This document shows, piece after piece, positions 1 to 5,517 of a stretch of DNA of 5,517 nt. Numbering within the stretch: position 1 is the stretch's first letter; every line of letters starts with the position of its first letter. Location: contig JAIDJD010000368.1 of assembly GCA_029052375.1 (NCBI GenBank), positions 1 through 5,517 of the forward strand, written 5' to 3'. The notes under the pieces are model-generated. The model saw nothing but the letters and a program-made list of their open reading frames with translations, did not search any database and had not been told where the DNA came from. Source of the stretch: Duncaniella sp. (GTDB lineage: Bacteria > Bacteroidota > Bacteroidia > Bacteroidales > Muribaculaceae). Made by a program: the position numbers and the translations under genes.

Positions 1-1
1 G

Positions 2-1630
2 CTCTACACCGTCCACACCCCCGTGCCCGCAGGCCACGACTACTTTGACGAGGGCCTCGCATACAAGTATCTCCACGAGTATCCCGAGCGTCTCGGCATC
101 ACATGGCACGACCTCATGAACATGGGCCGCGAGAACCCCGACAGCCAGGACCGCTTCTCGATGAGCGTCTTCGCCCTCAACACCTGCCAGGAGGCCAACG
201 GCGTGTCGTGGCTCCACGGCGAGGTGTCCAAGAAGATGTTCGCCGGCCTCTGGAAGGGCTACTCCTGGGAGGAGAGCCACGTAGGCTGGGTGACCAACGG
301 CGTGCATATGCCCACATGGGCCGCATCGGAGTGGAAGGCCTTCTATGCCGAGAACCTCGGCGAACAGCTCTTCACACACCAGAGCGACCCCAAGGCCTGG
401 GACGGAATCTTCAAGGTGTCCGACGAGGCCGTATGGAAGATGCGCTGCCAGCTCAAGGAGAAGTTCATCAACTTCGTCAAGCGCGACTTCAAGGCCAAGT
501 GGCTCGCCAACCAGGGCGACCCCTCGGCTGTGATCAAGATACTCGAGAAGATCAACCCCAACGCCCTCATCATCGGCTTTGCCCGCCGCTTTGCCACATA
601 CAAGCGCGCACACCTGCTGTTCACCGACCTCGACCGTCTGGCCCGCATCGTCAACAACGAGCAGTTCCCCGTACAGTTCGTGTTCTCAGGCAAGGCCCAC
701 CCCGCCGACGGCGCCGGCCAGGGCCTCATCAAGCGCATCCTCGAGATTTCGCGTATGCCCCAGTTCCAGGGCAAGATCATCTTCCTCGAAGACTACAACA
801 TGGTAGTGGCCAAGCGTCTCGTCACCGGCGTTGACATCTGGCTCAACACCCCCACCCGTCCCCTCGAGGCCTCCGGCACATCTGGCGAGAAGGCCGAGAT
901 GAACGGTGTGCTCAACTTCTCGGTGCTCGACGGCTGGTGGTACGAAGGCTACCGCCTCGACGAGAAGGCCGGATGGGCCCTCACCGACAAGCGCACATAC
1001 ACCGACCAGGGCCAGCAGGACAAGCTCGACGCCGCCACCATCTACTCGATGCTCGAGAACGAGATCATCCCCCTCTACTTCGCCAAGAACTCCAAGGGCT
1101 ACTCGCCCGAGTGGGTGCAGTATATCAAGCGCTCTATCGGCCACATCGCTCCCCAGTACACCATGCAGCGCATGATCGAGGACTACATCGCCCGCTTCTA
1201 CGAGCCCGAGGCCAAGCGCTTCGCCAAGCTTGCCGCCAACGACTTCGCCGTGGCCCGCGAGCTCGCCGCATGGAAGGAGAAGGTCGCCACCGCTTGGGAA
1301 GGCATCAAGGTGCTCGACGTCAAGACCACCGAGGATGTACACTCCAACAACATCTCCGGCACCCCCTTCACCACCATCGTCAAGGTGGACGCCAACGGCC
1401 TTGCCGGCGACATCGCCTGCGAGCTCGTGGTAGACAAGGTAGAGGACAACGAGACCAAGCGCAAGCGCACACTCCCCTTCACCGAGATTGCCCGCGACGG
1501 CCAGACCGTGACCTTCGAGCTCAAGGACGCCCTCCGCGATCCCGGCGTGTTCCGCTACGGCTACCGCATCTATCCCTCCAACCCCCTCCTGCCCCACCGT
1601 CAGGACTTCGCCTTTGTCCTCTGGGCATAA
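2..1630 (+). CDS. glgP: Alpha-glucan (glycogen/maltodextrin) phosphorylase, GT35-like, 5'-truncated by the window edge
   Basis: This is the C-terminal part of a PLP-dependent phosphorylase that releases glucose-1-phosphate from glycogen or maltodextrin in the cytoplasm. The frame is open from base 2 (LYTVHTPVPAGHD) to TAA at 1628-1630, giving 542 residues. The GTG at 23 is internal and not the true start. Numbering residues from base 2, the following are visible: a VTNGVHMPTW segment near 97-106, RRFATYKR at 195-202 (the phosphate/substrate-binding Arg and Lys region), GKAHPAD at 230-236, and GTSGEKAEMNG with the expected PLP lysine at 297 (codon 890-892), followed by LDGWW. From about 437 onward the sequence looks like a beta-rich C-terminal domain ending in FAFVLWA. 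Family members need several hundred more residues upstream. In Bacteroidales I recall proteins of this type with an N-terminal glycogen synthase-like part, which cannot be tested here. Isoleucine codons are almost all ATC, suggesting high expression. A strong terminator follows 35 nt after the stop. Confidence 0.93.
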   Translation, partial: LYTVHTPVPAGHDYFDEGLAYKYLHEYPERLGITWHDLMNMGRENPDSQDRFSMSVFALNTCQEANGVSWLHGEVSKKMFAGLWKGYSWEESHVGWVTNGVHMPTWAASEWKAFYAENLGEQLFTHQSDPKAWDGIFKVSDEAVWKMRCQLKEKFINFVKRDFKAKWLANQGDPSAVIKILEKINPNALIIGFARRFATYKRAHLLFTDLDRLARIVNNEQFPVQFVFSGKAHPADGAGQGLIKRILEISRMPQFQGKIIFLEDYNMVVAKRLVTGVDIWLNTPTRPLEASGTSGEKAEMNGVLNFSVLDGWWYEGYRLDEKAGWALTDKRTYTDQGQQDKLDAATIYSMLENEIIPLYFAKNSKGYSPEWVQYIKRSIGHIAPQYTMQRMIEDYIARFYEPEAKRFAKLAANDFAVARELAAWKEKVATAWEGIKVLDVKTTEDVHSNNISGTPFTTIVKVDANGLAGDIACELVVDKVEDNETKRKRTLPFTEIARDGQTVTFELKDALRDPGVFRYGYRIYPSNPLLPHRQDFAFVLWA

Positions 1631-1665
1631 GACGCAACCCCCTGAACACAGGATATCAATCAAGA

Positions 1666-1703
1666 AAAACGGACGTGTCCACAGCGGACACGCCCGTTTT
1701 TTT
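1666..1703 (+). terminator. Intrinsic terminator of the glucan phosphorylase gene
   Basis: A 15-position stem (1666-1680 with 1686-1700) has 14 pairs and one A-C mismatch (1673/1693). The 5-nt loop is ACAGC, and the stem is followed by a run of seven T at 1697-1703. The matching A run on the left arm means it could also work in the other direction, although no minus-strand gene ends here. It separates the phosphorylase gene from the downstream glycosyltransferase gene. Confidence 0.92.
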
Positions 1704-1749
1704 AATCCCGGCCATCCAATATCGGCGCCCCTCGCGGCGTTTAAGAGGT

Positions 1750-2715
1750 ATGGAGAGCATCAACACCCCCCTGATAAGCATAGTGGTCCCGGCCTACAAC
1801 ATAGAACCGTGGATAGGAGAGTGTCTCGGGTCGCTCGCGTCACAGACCTACCGCAACATAGAGGTTGTCATTGTAGACGACGAGTCTGCCGACGCCACAG
1901 CCGACGCCGCAGAGGCCTTCTGCAAGGCCGACAGCCGATTCAGCCTCATAAAAGCGAGCCACGGAGGCCTCTCCGCCACCCGCAACAAGGGCATCGAGGC
2001 CGCAACGGGAGACTGGCTGCTGTTCGTGGACGGCGACGACTGTCTGGAGCCGTGGGCCGTGGAGACGCTCGTGCATACCGCCATGAGCCTCGGGACCGAC
2101 GCCGCAATCGGCGGGATGCGCCGCGGCAAGAGGTACAGTCCCTCACGGCGCCCGGTCTCGGAGACAGAGCTGTGGAGCTACGCAGAGACCATGTCCAAAG
2201 CCCTCTACCAGAACCTGATGATAAACCATGCCTGGGGCGCGCTGATGCGCAGACACCTCGTGACGGACAATGGCGGATTCCGCGAGGGGATTCTCTACGA
2301 AGACCTCGACTCGTTCTACCGTTTCTACGAGCAGGCCGGCAGGATAGCCTGGACTTCTGCCCCGCTCTACTTCTACCGCCGCACGCCCGGCAGCATTCTC
2401 GACACATGGAAGCCCCAGAGGCTCGATGTGCTCGACGTCACAGACCGCCTGCTCGAATTCATGCAGGCGCGCCACCCAGACCTCGTCCGCGCGGCGGAGG
2501 ACAGGCGTTTCAGCGCCCACTTCAATATGCTGGTGCTGATGCTCAGGCTCGGCATAGACGACAACAAGGCCATCGAACGGTGCCGCAAGGTGATAAAGAA
2601 ATACCGCGCCCGGACGCTGGCCGACCCCCGGGTCAGGCTCAAGAACAAGCTCGGCGCCATAGCGTCGTATGGAGGGACACGGCTGATAAGAGCCCTCTCC
2701 CTGATTGTCGGATAG
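1750..2715 (+). CDS. Family 2 glycosyltransferase (GT-A fold)
   Basis: The 321-residue protein is predicted to transfer a sugar from a nucleotide-sugar donor to a glycan or lipid-linked acceptor. The donor and acceptor cannot be read from the sequence. Visible GT2 hallmarks are the N-terminal strand ISIVVPAYN (9-17), VDDES (42-46, donor binding), SATRNKGI (75-82), the metal-binding DGDD (94-97) and the acceptor-side acidic pair YED (183-185), which probably holds the catalytic base. I see no signal peptide or clear membrane helix. The C-terminal third is basic, which fits a cytosolic enzyme that docks at the inner membrane. The ATG at 1750 is chosen because the GT2 fold begins within ten residues of it and an AGAGG sequence lies just upstream, unusually close. 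The frame stays open far upstream through the terminator and the phosphorylase gene, so a longer call would be an artefact. It is not in a glycan cluster within this window. Codons such as ATA and AGG are common here, unlike in the preceding gene. Confidence 0.9.
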   Translation: MESINTPLISIVVPAYNIEPWIGECLGSLASQTYRNIEVVIVDDESADATADAAEAFCKADSRFSLIKASHGGLSATRNKGIEAATGDWLLFVDGDDCLEPWAVETLVHTAMSLGTDAAIGGMRRGKRYSPSRRPVSETELWSYAETMSKALYQNLMINHAWGALMRRHLVTDNGGFREGILYEDLDSFYRFYEQAGRIAWTSAPLYFYRRTPGSILDTWKPQRLDVLDVTDRLLEFMQARHPDLVRAAEDRRFSAHFNMLVLMLRLGIDDNKAIERCRKVIKKYRARTLADPRVRLKNKLGAIASYGGTRLIRALSLIVG

Positions 2716-2718
2716 CAT

Positions 2719-2756
2719 AAAACCCTCGCCTGCCGTCAGCGGCAAGCGAGGGTTTT
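2719..2756. terminator. Bidirectional intrinsic terminator between convergent genes
   Basis: An 11-bp perfect stem (2719-2729 with 2746-2756) is extended by four inner pairs (2731-2734 with 2741-2744) across one mismatch, closing a 6-nt loop. The arms begin with AAAA and end with TTTT, so a U tract follows the hairpin in either direction. It starts 3 nt after the glycosyltransferase stop and lies 43 nt past the stop of the minus-strand DUF4923 gene. It therefore probably ends both transcripts. The T tract is only four long on each side, so efficiency may be moderate. The remaining bases to 2799 hold nothing else convincing. Confidence 0.85.
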
Positions 2757-2799
2757 GTGTATCTAATCCCGACGGGGCTTATCACCGCCTTGGAGGGTG

Positions 2800-3525
2800 T
2801 CACTTTGACGGCTTGGTCTGTGCGCCGGCTGTCTTCCTGAGGTCAAATCCGGCCGTCATGCCGTCATACTGGGTGAGGATGGCGGTGAGGGCCTTGACAG
2901 AGGTGCTGCCGGAGAGCGAACCCACCTTCTCGAGGATGGTGATGAGCTTGGTGACGTCGAAGGTCAGGGTCATCCTGTCCTTGCCCGAGAGCTTGACATA
3001 AGACTCCATCGAGCCTATCTTTATAGCCTTGAGCACCTTGAAGTCAAAGGTGATGTTGCCGTCCTCGCCTATGGAGTATGTGCCTCCGAGGGCGGCCCTG
3101 TTGGCCTTCATCGTGAAGGTCGAGTCGGGGTTCATCTCTATTACAAGCGCCGTCAGACCGGCCTTCTTGTAGTAGGGTTCTATCTTCTTCTCCACGGCGT
3201 ATGCGGCCGCCTGGCCGCCCGCCTTGAGCAGGAGGTTGTCGCTCTTGAAGGTGACCGCCGGGCCTTCGTAGGCCCATGTTCCGGCCAGGTTCTCGGCTGT
3301 GTTCTGCTTAGACCCTATGCCGAGGGCTCCGGCCAGGCCGCCGAGCAGGTCGCCGAGCCCCGAACCGTTTGAGCCGTTGGAGCCGGCCGATGTCGAGTCT
3401 GTTGATGCATTGCCTTTGCCGCCGGAAAGAAGCGAGCCGAGCAGGTCGCGGGCGTTCTGGGCCTGGACCGCAGGCGCGGCCATCAGCGCGGCTACGAGGG
3501 CGATGAGGGTGATGATTTTCTTCAT
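2800..3525 (-). CDS. Secreted DUF4923-like (lipocalin-like) protein of unknown function
   Basis: The 241-residue protein is predicted to be exported. It begins MKKIITLIALVAALMAAPAV and has a typical signal peptidase I site after VQA (residue 22). The whole sequence contains no cysteine, so it is not a lipoprotein. After cleavage comes a short amphipathic segment (DLLGSLLSGG, 27-36), a Ser/Gly/Asn-rich linker (about 37-56) and a second similar segment (GDLLGGLAGALGIG, 58-71). From about 78 to 230 there is a beta-rich domain starting ENLAGTWAYEGPAVTF. Its GTW opening and overall pattern resemble the DUF4923 family of Bacteroidales as I remember it. No catalytic residues are recognisable. The ATG at 3525 is chosen because it begins the signal peptide, overlaps the menA stop as ATGA and has AGGA just upstream (3528-3531). 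An in-frame extension to 3681 would only repeat menA coding sequence. The protein probably acts in the periplasm or at the outer membrane, and its role is unknown. Confidence 0.85.
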   Translation of the reverse strand: MKKIITLIALVAALMAAPAVQAQNARDLLGSLLSGGKGNASTDSTSAGSNGSNGSGLGDLLGGLAGALGIGSKQNTAENLAGTWAYEGPAVTFKSDNLLLKAGGQAAAYAVEKKIEPYYKKAGLTALVIEMNPDSTFTMKANRAALGGTYSIGEDGNITFDFKVLKAIKIGSMESYVKLSGKDRMTLTFDVTKLITILEKVGSLSGSTSVKALTAILTQYDGMTAGFDLRKTAGAQTKPSK

Positions 3526-4412
3526 TGTCCTGTGATTGAGAGTGTGAGAAATGTGAGAGAGAACACCAGCATGAGCATTGCGGTCTTGCCGAGCACGACA
3601 TTGAGCGCGCGCCCCTTGCGGGTGACCAGTTGGTGATAGAGCGTGAGGTGAAGCACGAGATAGCAGCACGGGGCTATCCACCCATACCTCATCACGGCCA
3701 TCCAGGCCGGCATGGTGAGGAGCACGGCCAGAAATCCCGACGCCACATAGAGACTCCCGGCCGACTGCTGGCCGAGGATGACGGCGAGGGTGCGCTTGCC
3801 TACGGCCTTATCCTCCTCGCGGTCTCGATAGTTGTTCACTATCAAGACATTGGCTCCGAGCAGACCTACGCCGACAGATGCCGACAGCAGCCACCAGCCC
3901 CACACGCCTCCGCAGAGCAGATAGGTGAGGCAGACAGGCGCCACGCCGAAGAAGCATACCACAGCCACCTCGCCCAGCCCGTGACGGCTCAGGGGCCAGG
4001 GGCCTGTGCTGTAGGCCATGGCGCCGAGGCCTATGGCCAGGCCGGCGAGATACATCCACAGCTCGCCCCACATGGCCACGGTGAAGACACCGACGGCTCC
4101 GGCGAGGGCAAGGGTGAGGAATGTGGCCGCCTTCATGGCGCGGGGAGAGATGTCTCCCTCGGTGACACCTCGGCGGGGACCCTCGCGCCCGGCCTTGTCA
4201 AGGCCGTCGCGATAGTCATAATACTCGTTGGCAAAGTTGGACGCTATCTGTGCGAGCAGGGCAAAGAGGGTGCAGAGAACAATTACCGGCACCGAGACCG
4301 TATGGCCTGCCACGGCAAGCCCTGCGGCAAAGGCCACTCCGGCTATCGACACCGGGAGCGTCCTCAGCCTCATGGCCTCTATCCAGCAGGCGGTTTTCGA
4401 ACGGGCTGCCAT
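3522..4412 (-). CDS. menA: 1,4-dihydroxy-2-naphthoate polyprenyltransferase (menaquinone biosynthesis)
   Basis: MenA attaches a polyprenyl chain to 1,4-dihydroxy-2-naphthoate in the inner membrane, giving demethylmenaquinone for anaerobic respiration. The 296-residue length is normal for the family. The N-terminus WIEAMRLRTLPVS (10-22) is typical. The first prenyl-diphosphate/Mg-binding motif NxxxDxxxGxD is present as N62, D66, G70 and D72. The second aspartate-rich motif is NNYRDREEDKAVGKRTL (193-209), with D197 and D201. Many hydrophobic stretches are visible (for example 21-35, 41-57, 96-115, 118-134, 148-168, 172-192, 220-240, 245-260 and 276-293), consistent with a UbiA-type bundle of eight or nine helices. 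Translation starts at 4412, 13 nt after the HIT gene stop, and the stop codon overlaps the next start by 4 nt. Other UbiA family enzymes share the motifs, but the motif spacing and N-terminus favour MenA. Confidence 0.93.
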   Translation of the reverse strand: MAARSKTACWIEAMRLRTLPVSIAGVAFAAGLAVAGHTVSVPVIVLCTLFALLAQIASNFANEYYDYRDGLDKAGREGPRRGVTEGDISPRAMKAATFLTLALAGAVGVFTVAMWGELWMYLAGLAIGLGAMAYSTGPWPLSRHGLGEVAVVCFFGVAPVCLTYLLCGGVWGWWLLSASVGVGLLGANVLIVNNYRDREEDKAVGKRTLAVILGQQSAGSLYVASGFLAVLLTMPAWMAVMRYGWIAPCCYLVLHLTLYHQLVTRKGRALNVVLGKTAMLMLVFSLTFLTLSITGQ

Positions 4413-4425
4413 GAGCGGGCCGTTA

Positions 4426-4818
4426 TTATTCGAAGTTTGCGGCTATGGCCTTGGCTATTGCCTCCATCTGCTCTGCGGGGAGCGAGAGCTTGTGGGCGAA
4501 GTCCATATCGGCCTCCGAATTGATAGGAATAAGGTGGATGTGGGTGTGGGGCACCTCGAGGCCAATGACGGCCACTCCCACGCGCTTGCAGGGGACAGCC
4601 TTCTCCAGAGCCTTGGCCACACGGCGGGCAAAGGCCGCCAGGGCGAGGTATTCCTCAGAGGCGAGATTGAAGATATAGGGCTCCTCGCGGCGCGGTATCA
4701 CGAGGACGTGGCCCGGAGCCACGGGATTGATGTCGAGGAAGGCATAGTGGTCCTTGTCCTCGGCCACCTTCCAGGAGGGTATCTCCCCGGCGGCTATGCG
4801 GCTGAAGATTGTAGACAT
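4426..4818 (-). CDS. HIT-family (histidine triad) nucleotide-binding protein, HinT-like
   Basis: The 130-residue cytoplasmic protein belongs to the family of small purine nucleotide phosphoramidases and nucleotidyl hydrolases. The N-terminus STIFSRIAAGEIPSWKVAED is characteristic, followed by FLDINPVAPGHVLVIPR (27-43). The catalytic triad is HTHIHLIP (His91, His93, His95), where the middle His is the usual nucleophile in Hint proteins. VPCKRVGVAVIGLEVPH (75-91) matches Bacteroidota members as I recall them. Length is normal for the branch. The ATG at 4818 is preferred over an in-frame one at 4851, because the longer version would overlap greA coding sequence and add residues not seen in the family. 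The gene ends in tandem TAA codons (4423-4428). It sits 13 nt after greA and 13 nt before menA, so it is co-transcribed with both. The exact physiological substrate cannot be inferred. Confidence 0.92.
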   Translation of the reverse strand: MSTIFSRIAAGEIPSWKVAEDKDHYAFLDINPVAPGHVLVIPRREEPYIFNLASEEYLALAAFARRVAKALEKAVPCKRVGVAVIGLEVPHTHIHLIPINSEADMDFAHKLSLPAEQMEAIAKAIAANFE

Positions 4819-4831
4819 GGGATACAGGGAA

Positions 4832-5302
4832 TCAGAAATTGATTTCGACAATCTCGAACTTCATCAGGCCGGCGGGCACGCGTATCTCCACCACCTCGTT
4901 GAGCTTGTGGCCGAGGAGGCCCTGGGCTATGGGGGTCGAGGTGCCTATCTTCTTCTCCTTGAGGTCGGCCTCGGAGTCGGCCACGATAGTGTATTCCATG
5001 GTCATGCCGTTGGCGACATTCTTGATTTTAACGCGGTTGAGTATCTGTACCTCCTCGTTGTTGAGGTGGCTCTCATCTATGATGCGGCTCGAGGCCACGA
5101 GGTCCTTGAGCTTGGCTATTTTCATCTCGAGCATACCCTGGGCCTCCTTGGCGGCGTCATACTCGGAGTTTTCCGAGAGGTCGCCCTTGTCGCGGGCCTC
5201 TGCGATGGCGGCCGACACGCGGGGACGTTCTACTGATTCGAGATACGCGATCTCTTCCATTTTTTTCTTGTAACCTTCCTTGGTCATGTAAGTTATTGCC
5301 AT
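4832..5302 (-). CDS. greA: Transcription elongation factor GreA
   Basis: GreA enters the secondary channel of RNA polymerase and stimulates cleavage of backtracked RNA, rescuing stalled complexes. The protein is 156 residues, close to the 158 of E. coli GreA. The N-terminal coiled coil contains SAAIAEARDKGDLSENSEYD (30-49), with the acidic tip residues D41 and E44 at the same numbers as in E. coli. The C-terminal FKBP-like domain ends with STPIAQGLLGHKLNEVVEI and IVEINF. The ATG at 5302 (MAITYMTKEGY) is chosen because family members start a few residues before the xMTxEGY segment. The ATG at 5287 is a possible alternative. An in-frame GTG at 5422 would place 40 foreign residues in front and would run through the leader hairpin, so it is rejected. 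No Shine-Dalgarno sequence is seen, as is usual in Bacteroidota. This is the first gene of the four-gene minus-strand operon. Confidence 0.96.
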   Translation of the reverse strand: MAITYMTKEGYKKKMEEIAYLESVERPRVSAAIAEARDKGDLSENSEYDAAKEAQGMLEMKIAKLKDLVASSRIIDESHLNNEEVQILNRVKIKNVANGMTMEYTIVADSEADLKEKKIGTSTPIAQGLLGHKLNEVVEIRVPAGLMKFEIVEINF

Positions 5303-5392
5303 GGCTTTGTATTGGTTGAGGGAGTTATGTGTTGATTTTCCTATTTGTTTGTCTCTTGTCCGACAGCAGGGCCTGACATCGGCCAAAGCATG

Positions 5393-5437
5393 AAAAAATA
5401 TAGAATCCCGAGGCCTTTGCACGGCCCGCGAGACTCC
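5393..5437 (-). promoter_or_regulatory. Possible intrinsic terminator/attenuator in the greA leader
   Basis: Read on the minus strand, TCTCGCGGGCC (5433-5423) can pair with GGCCTCGGGA (5415-5406) around a 7-nt loop, with one bulged C and two G-U pairs. Four further weaker pairs (5437-5434 with 5405-5402) extend the stem. The bases that follow are U-rich (TTCTATATTTTTTC, 5405-5392), including six T at 5398-5393. This is the form of an intrinsic terminator, lying about 90 nt upstream of the greA start and downstream of the likely promoter. It could give a short leader RNA of about 85 nt. It could instead end an upstream gene lying beyond the right edge. The pairing was worked out by eye without energy calculation. 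The remaining leader (5303-5392) shows no other convincing element. Confidence 0.55.
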
Positions 5438-5484
5438 ACATACGGTCTATATACTTCGGCAATGGGATGCCCTCTTGTCTGATG

Positions 5485-5515
5485 CAAAGTTACGGCTTTT
5501 CCGCGTCACTGCCAA
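5485..5515 (-). promoter_or_regulatory. Bacteroidota-type sigma promoter for the greA operon
   Basis: On the minus strand TAACTTTG (5492-5485, followed by CA) is an exact match to the Bacteroidota -7 consensus TAnnTTTG. A TTG at 5515-5513 lies 20 nt upstream, a position compatible with the -33 element. The start of transcription would be near 5478, giving a leader of roughly 175 nt before greA. No other full match to the box was found between it and greA. The -33 match is short and lies at the window edge, so it is the weaker half of the call. Confidence 0.68.
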
Positions 5516-5517
5516 CC

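Noticed and set aside
686..1663. A 325-residue antisense frame opposite the phosphorylase gene
   Set aside because: It is Gly/Val/Leu-rich and repetitive in the way typical of the antisense of a C-ending codon gene, and it overlaps a well-supported enzyme along its full length.
937..1749. Long open frame continuous with the glycosyltransferase, extending it to 592 residues
   Set aside because: It runs out of frame through the phosphorylase gene and across a strong terminator, and its extra residues are Arg/Pro/His-rich shadow sequence. The GT2 fold begins right after the ATG at 1750.
1614..2720. A 368-residue plus-strand frame covering the whole glycosyltransferase gene
   Set aside because: Its composition is rich in Arg, His, Pro and Gly with no family motif, whereas the other frame encodes clear GT2 motifs. 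It is a by-product of high GC.
2768..2777. Small CCC/GGG hairpin between the shared terminator and the DUF4923 stop
   Set aside because: It has only three pairs and no T tract after it, so it is probably chance in GC-rich sequence.
3630..4523. A 297-residue plus-strand frame opposite menA
   Set aside because: It has no recognisable motif, and lies opposite a gene with intact prenyltransferase motifs and membrane segments.
4819..4851. Upstream in-frame ATG for the HIT gene at 4851
   Set aside because: It would overlap the end of greA and add a non-family leader. The ATG at 4818 gives the standard N-terminus STIFSRI.
5361..5383. Imperfect inverted repeat CCGA...TCGG in the greA leader
   Set aside because: Only four outer pairs form and the inner pairs would need too tight a loop. 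It is not convincing as a structure or operator.
5303..5422. Extension of GreA to a GTG start at 5422
   Set aside because: The 40 extra residues do not match the GreA family, and the stretch overlaps the leader hairpin. The ATG at 5302 gives the normal length.

Overview
The window looks like an ordinary, compact chromosomal segment of a fairly GC-rich Bacteroidota bacterium, most likely of the order Bacteroidales. The main evidence is a DUF4923-type secreted protein, a glucan phosphorylase of the Bacteroidales type, a match to the Bacteroidota promoter box TAnnTTTG, and starts that mostly lack Shine-Dalgarno sequences. The high GC and C-ending codons would fit a gut family such as Muribaculaceae, but that family assignment is inference only.

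Left half (+ strand): positions 2-1630 hold the C-terminal 542 residues of an alpha-glucan (glycogen) phosphorylase, cut by the left edge. It ends at a strong intrinsic terminator (1666-1703). A 321-residue family 2 glycosyltransferase follows (1750-2715) as a separate gene with no visible promoter. A second hairpin (2719-2756) is shared with the convergent genes on the right.

Right half (- strand): four tightly packed genes read leftwards from a promoter near the right edge. They are greA (transcript cleavage factor), a HIT-family nucleotide hydrolase/transferase, menA (menaquinone prenyltransferase) and a secreted DUF4923-like protein. Gaps are 13 nt and 13 nt, then a 4-nt ATGA overlap, so this is very probably one operon. 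Its roughly 175-nt leader contains a hairpin followed by a U-rich tract, which looks like an intrinsic terminator or attenuator upstream of greA.

The genes do not form an obvious single pathway. Glycogen breakdown, surface or cell glycan synthesis, transcription elongation and quinone synthesis are all housekeeping or near-housekeeping roles. I see no mobile element, CRISPR array, tRNA, rRNA or recognisable defence system. The most interesting signals are the greA leader structure, the coupling of menA to an uncharacterised secreted protein, and the sharp codon-usage contrast between the phosphorylase gene and its neighbours.
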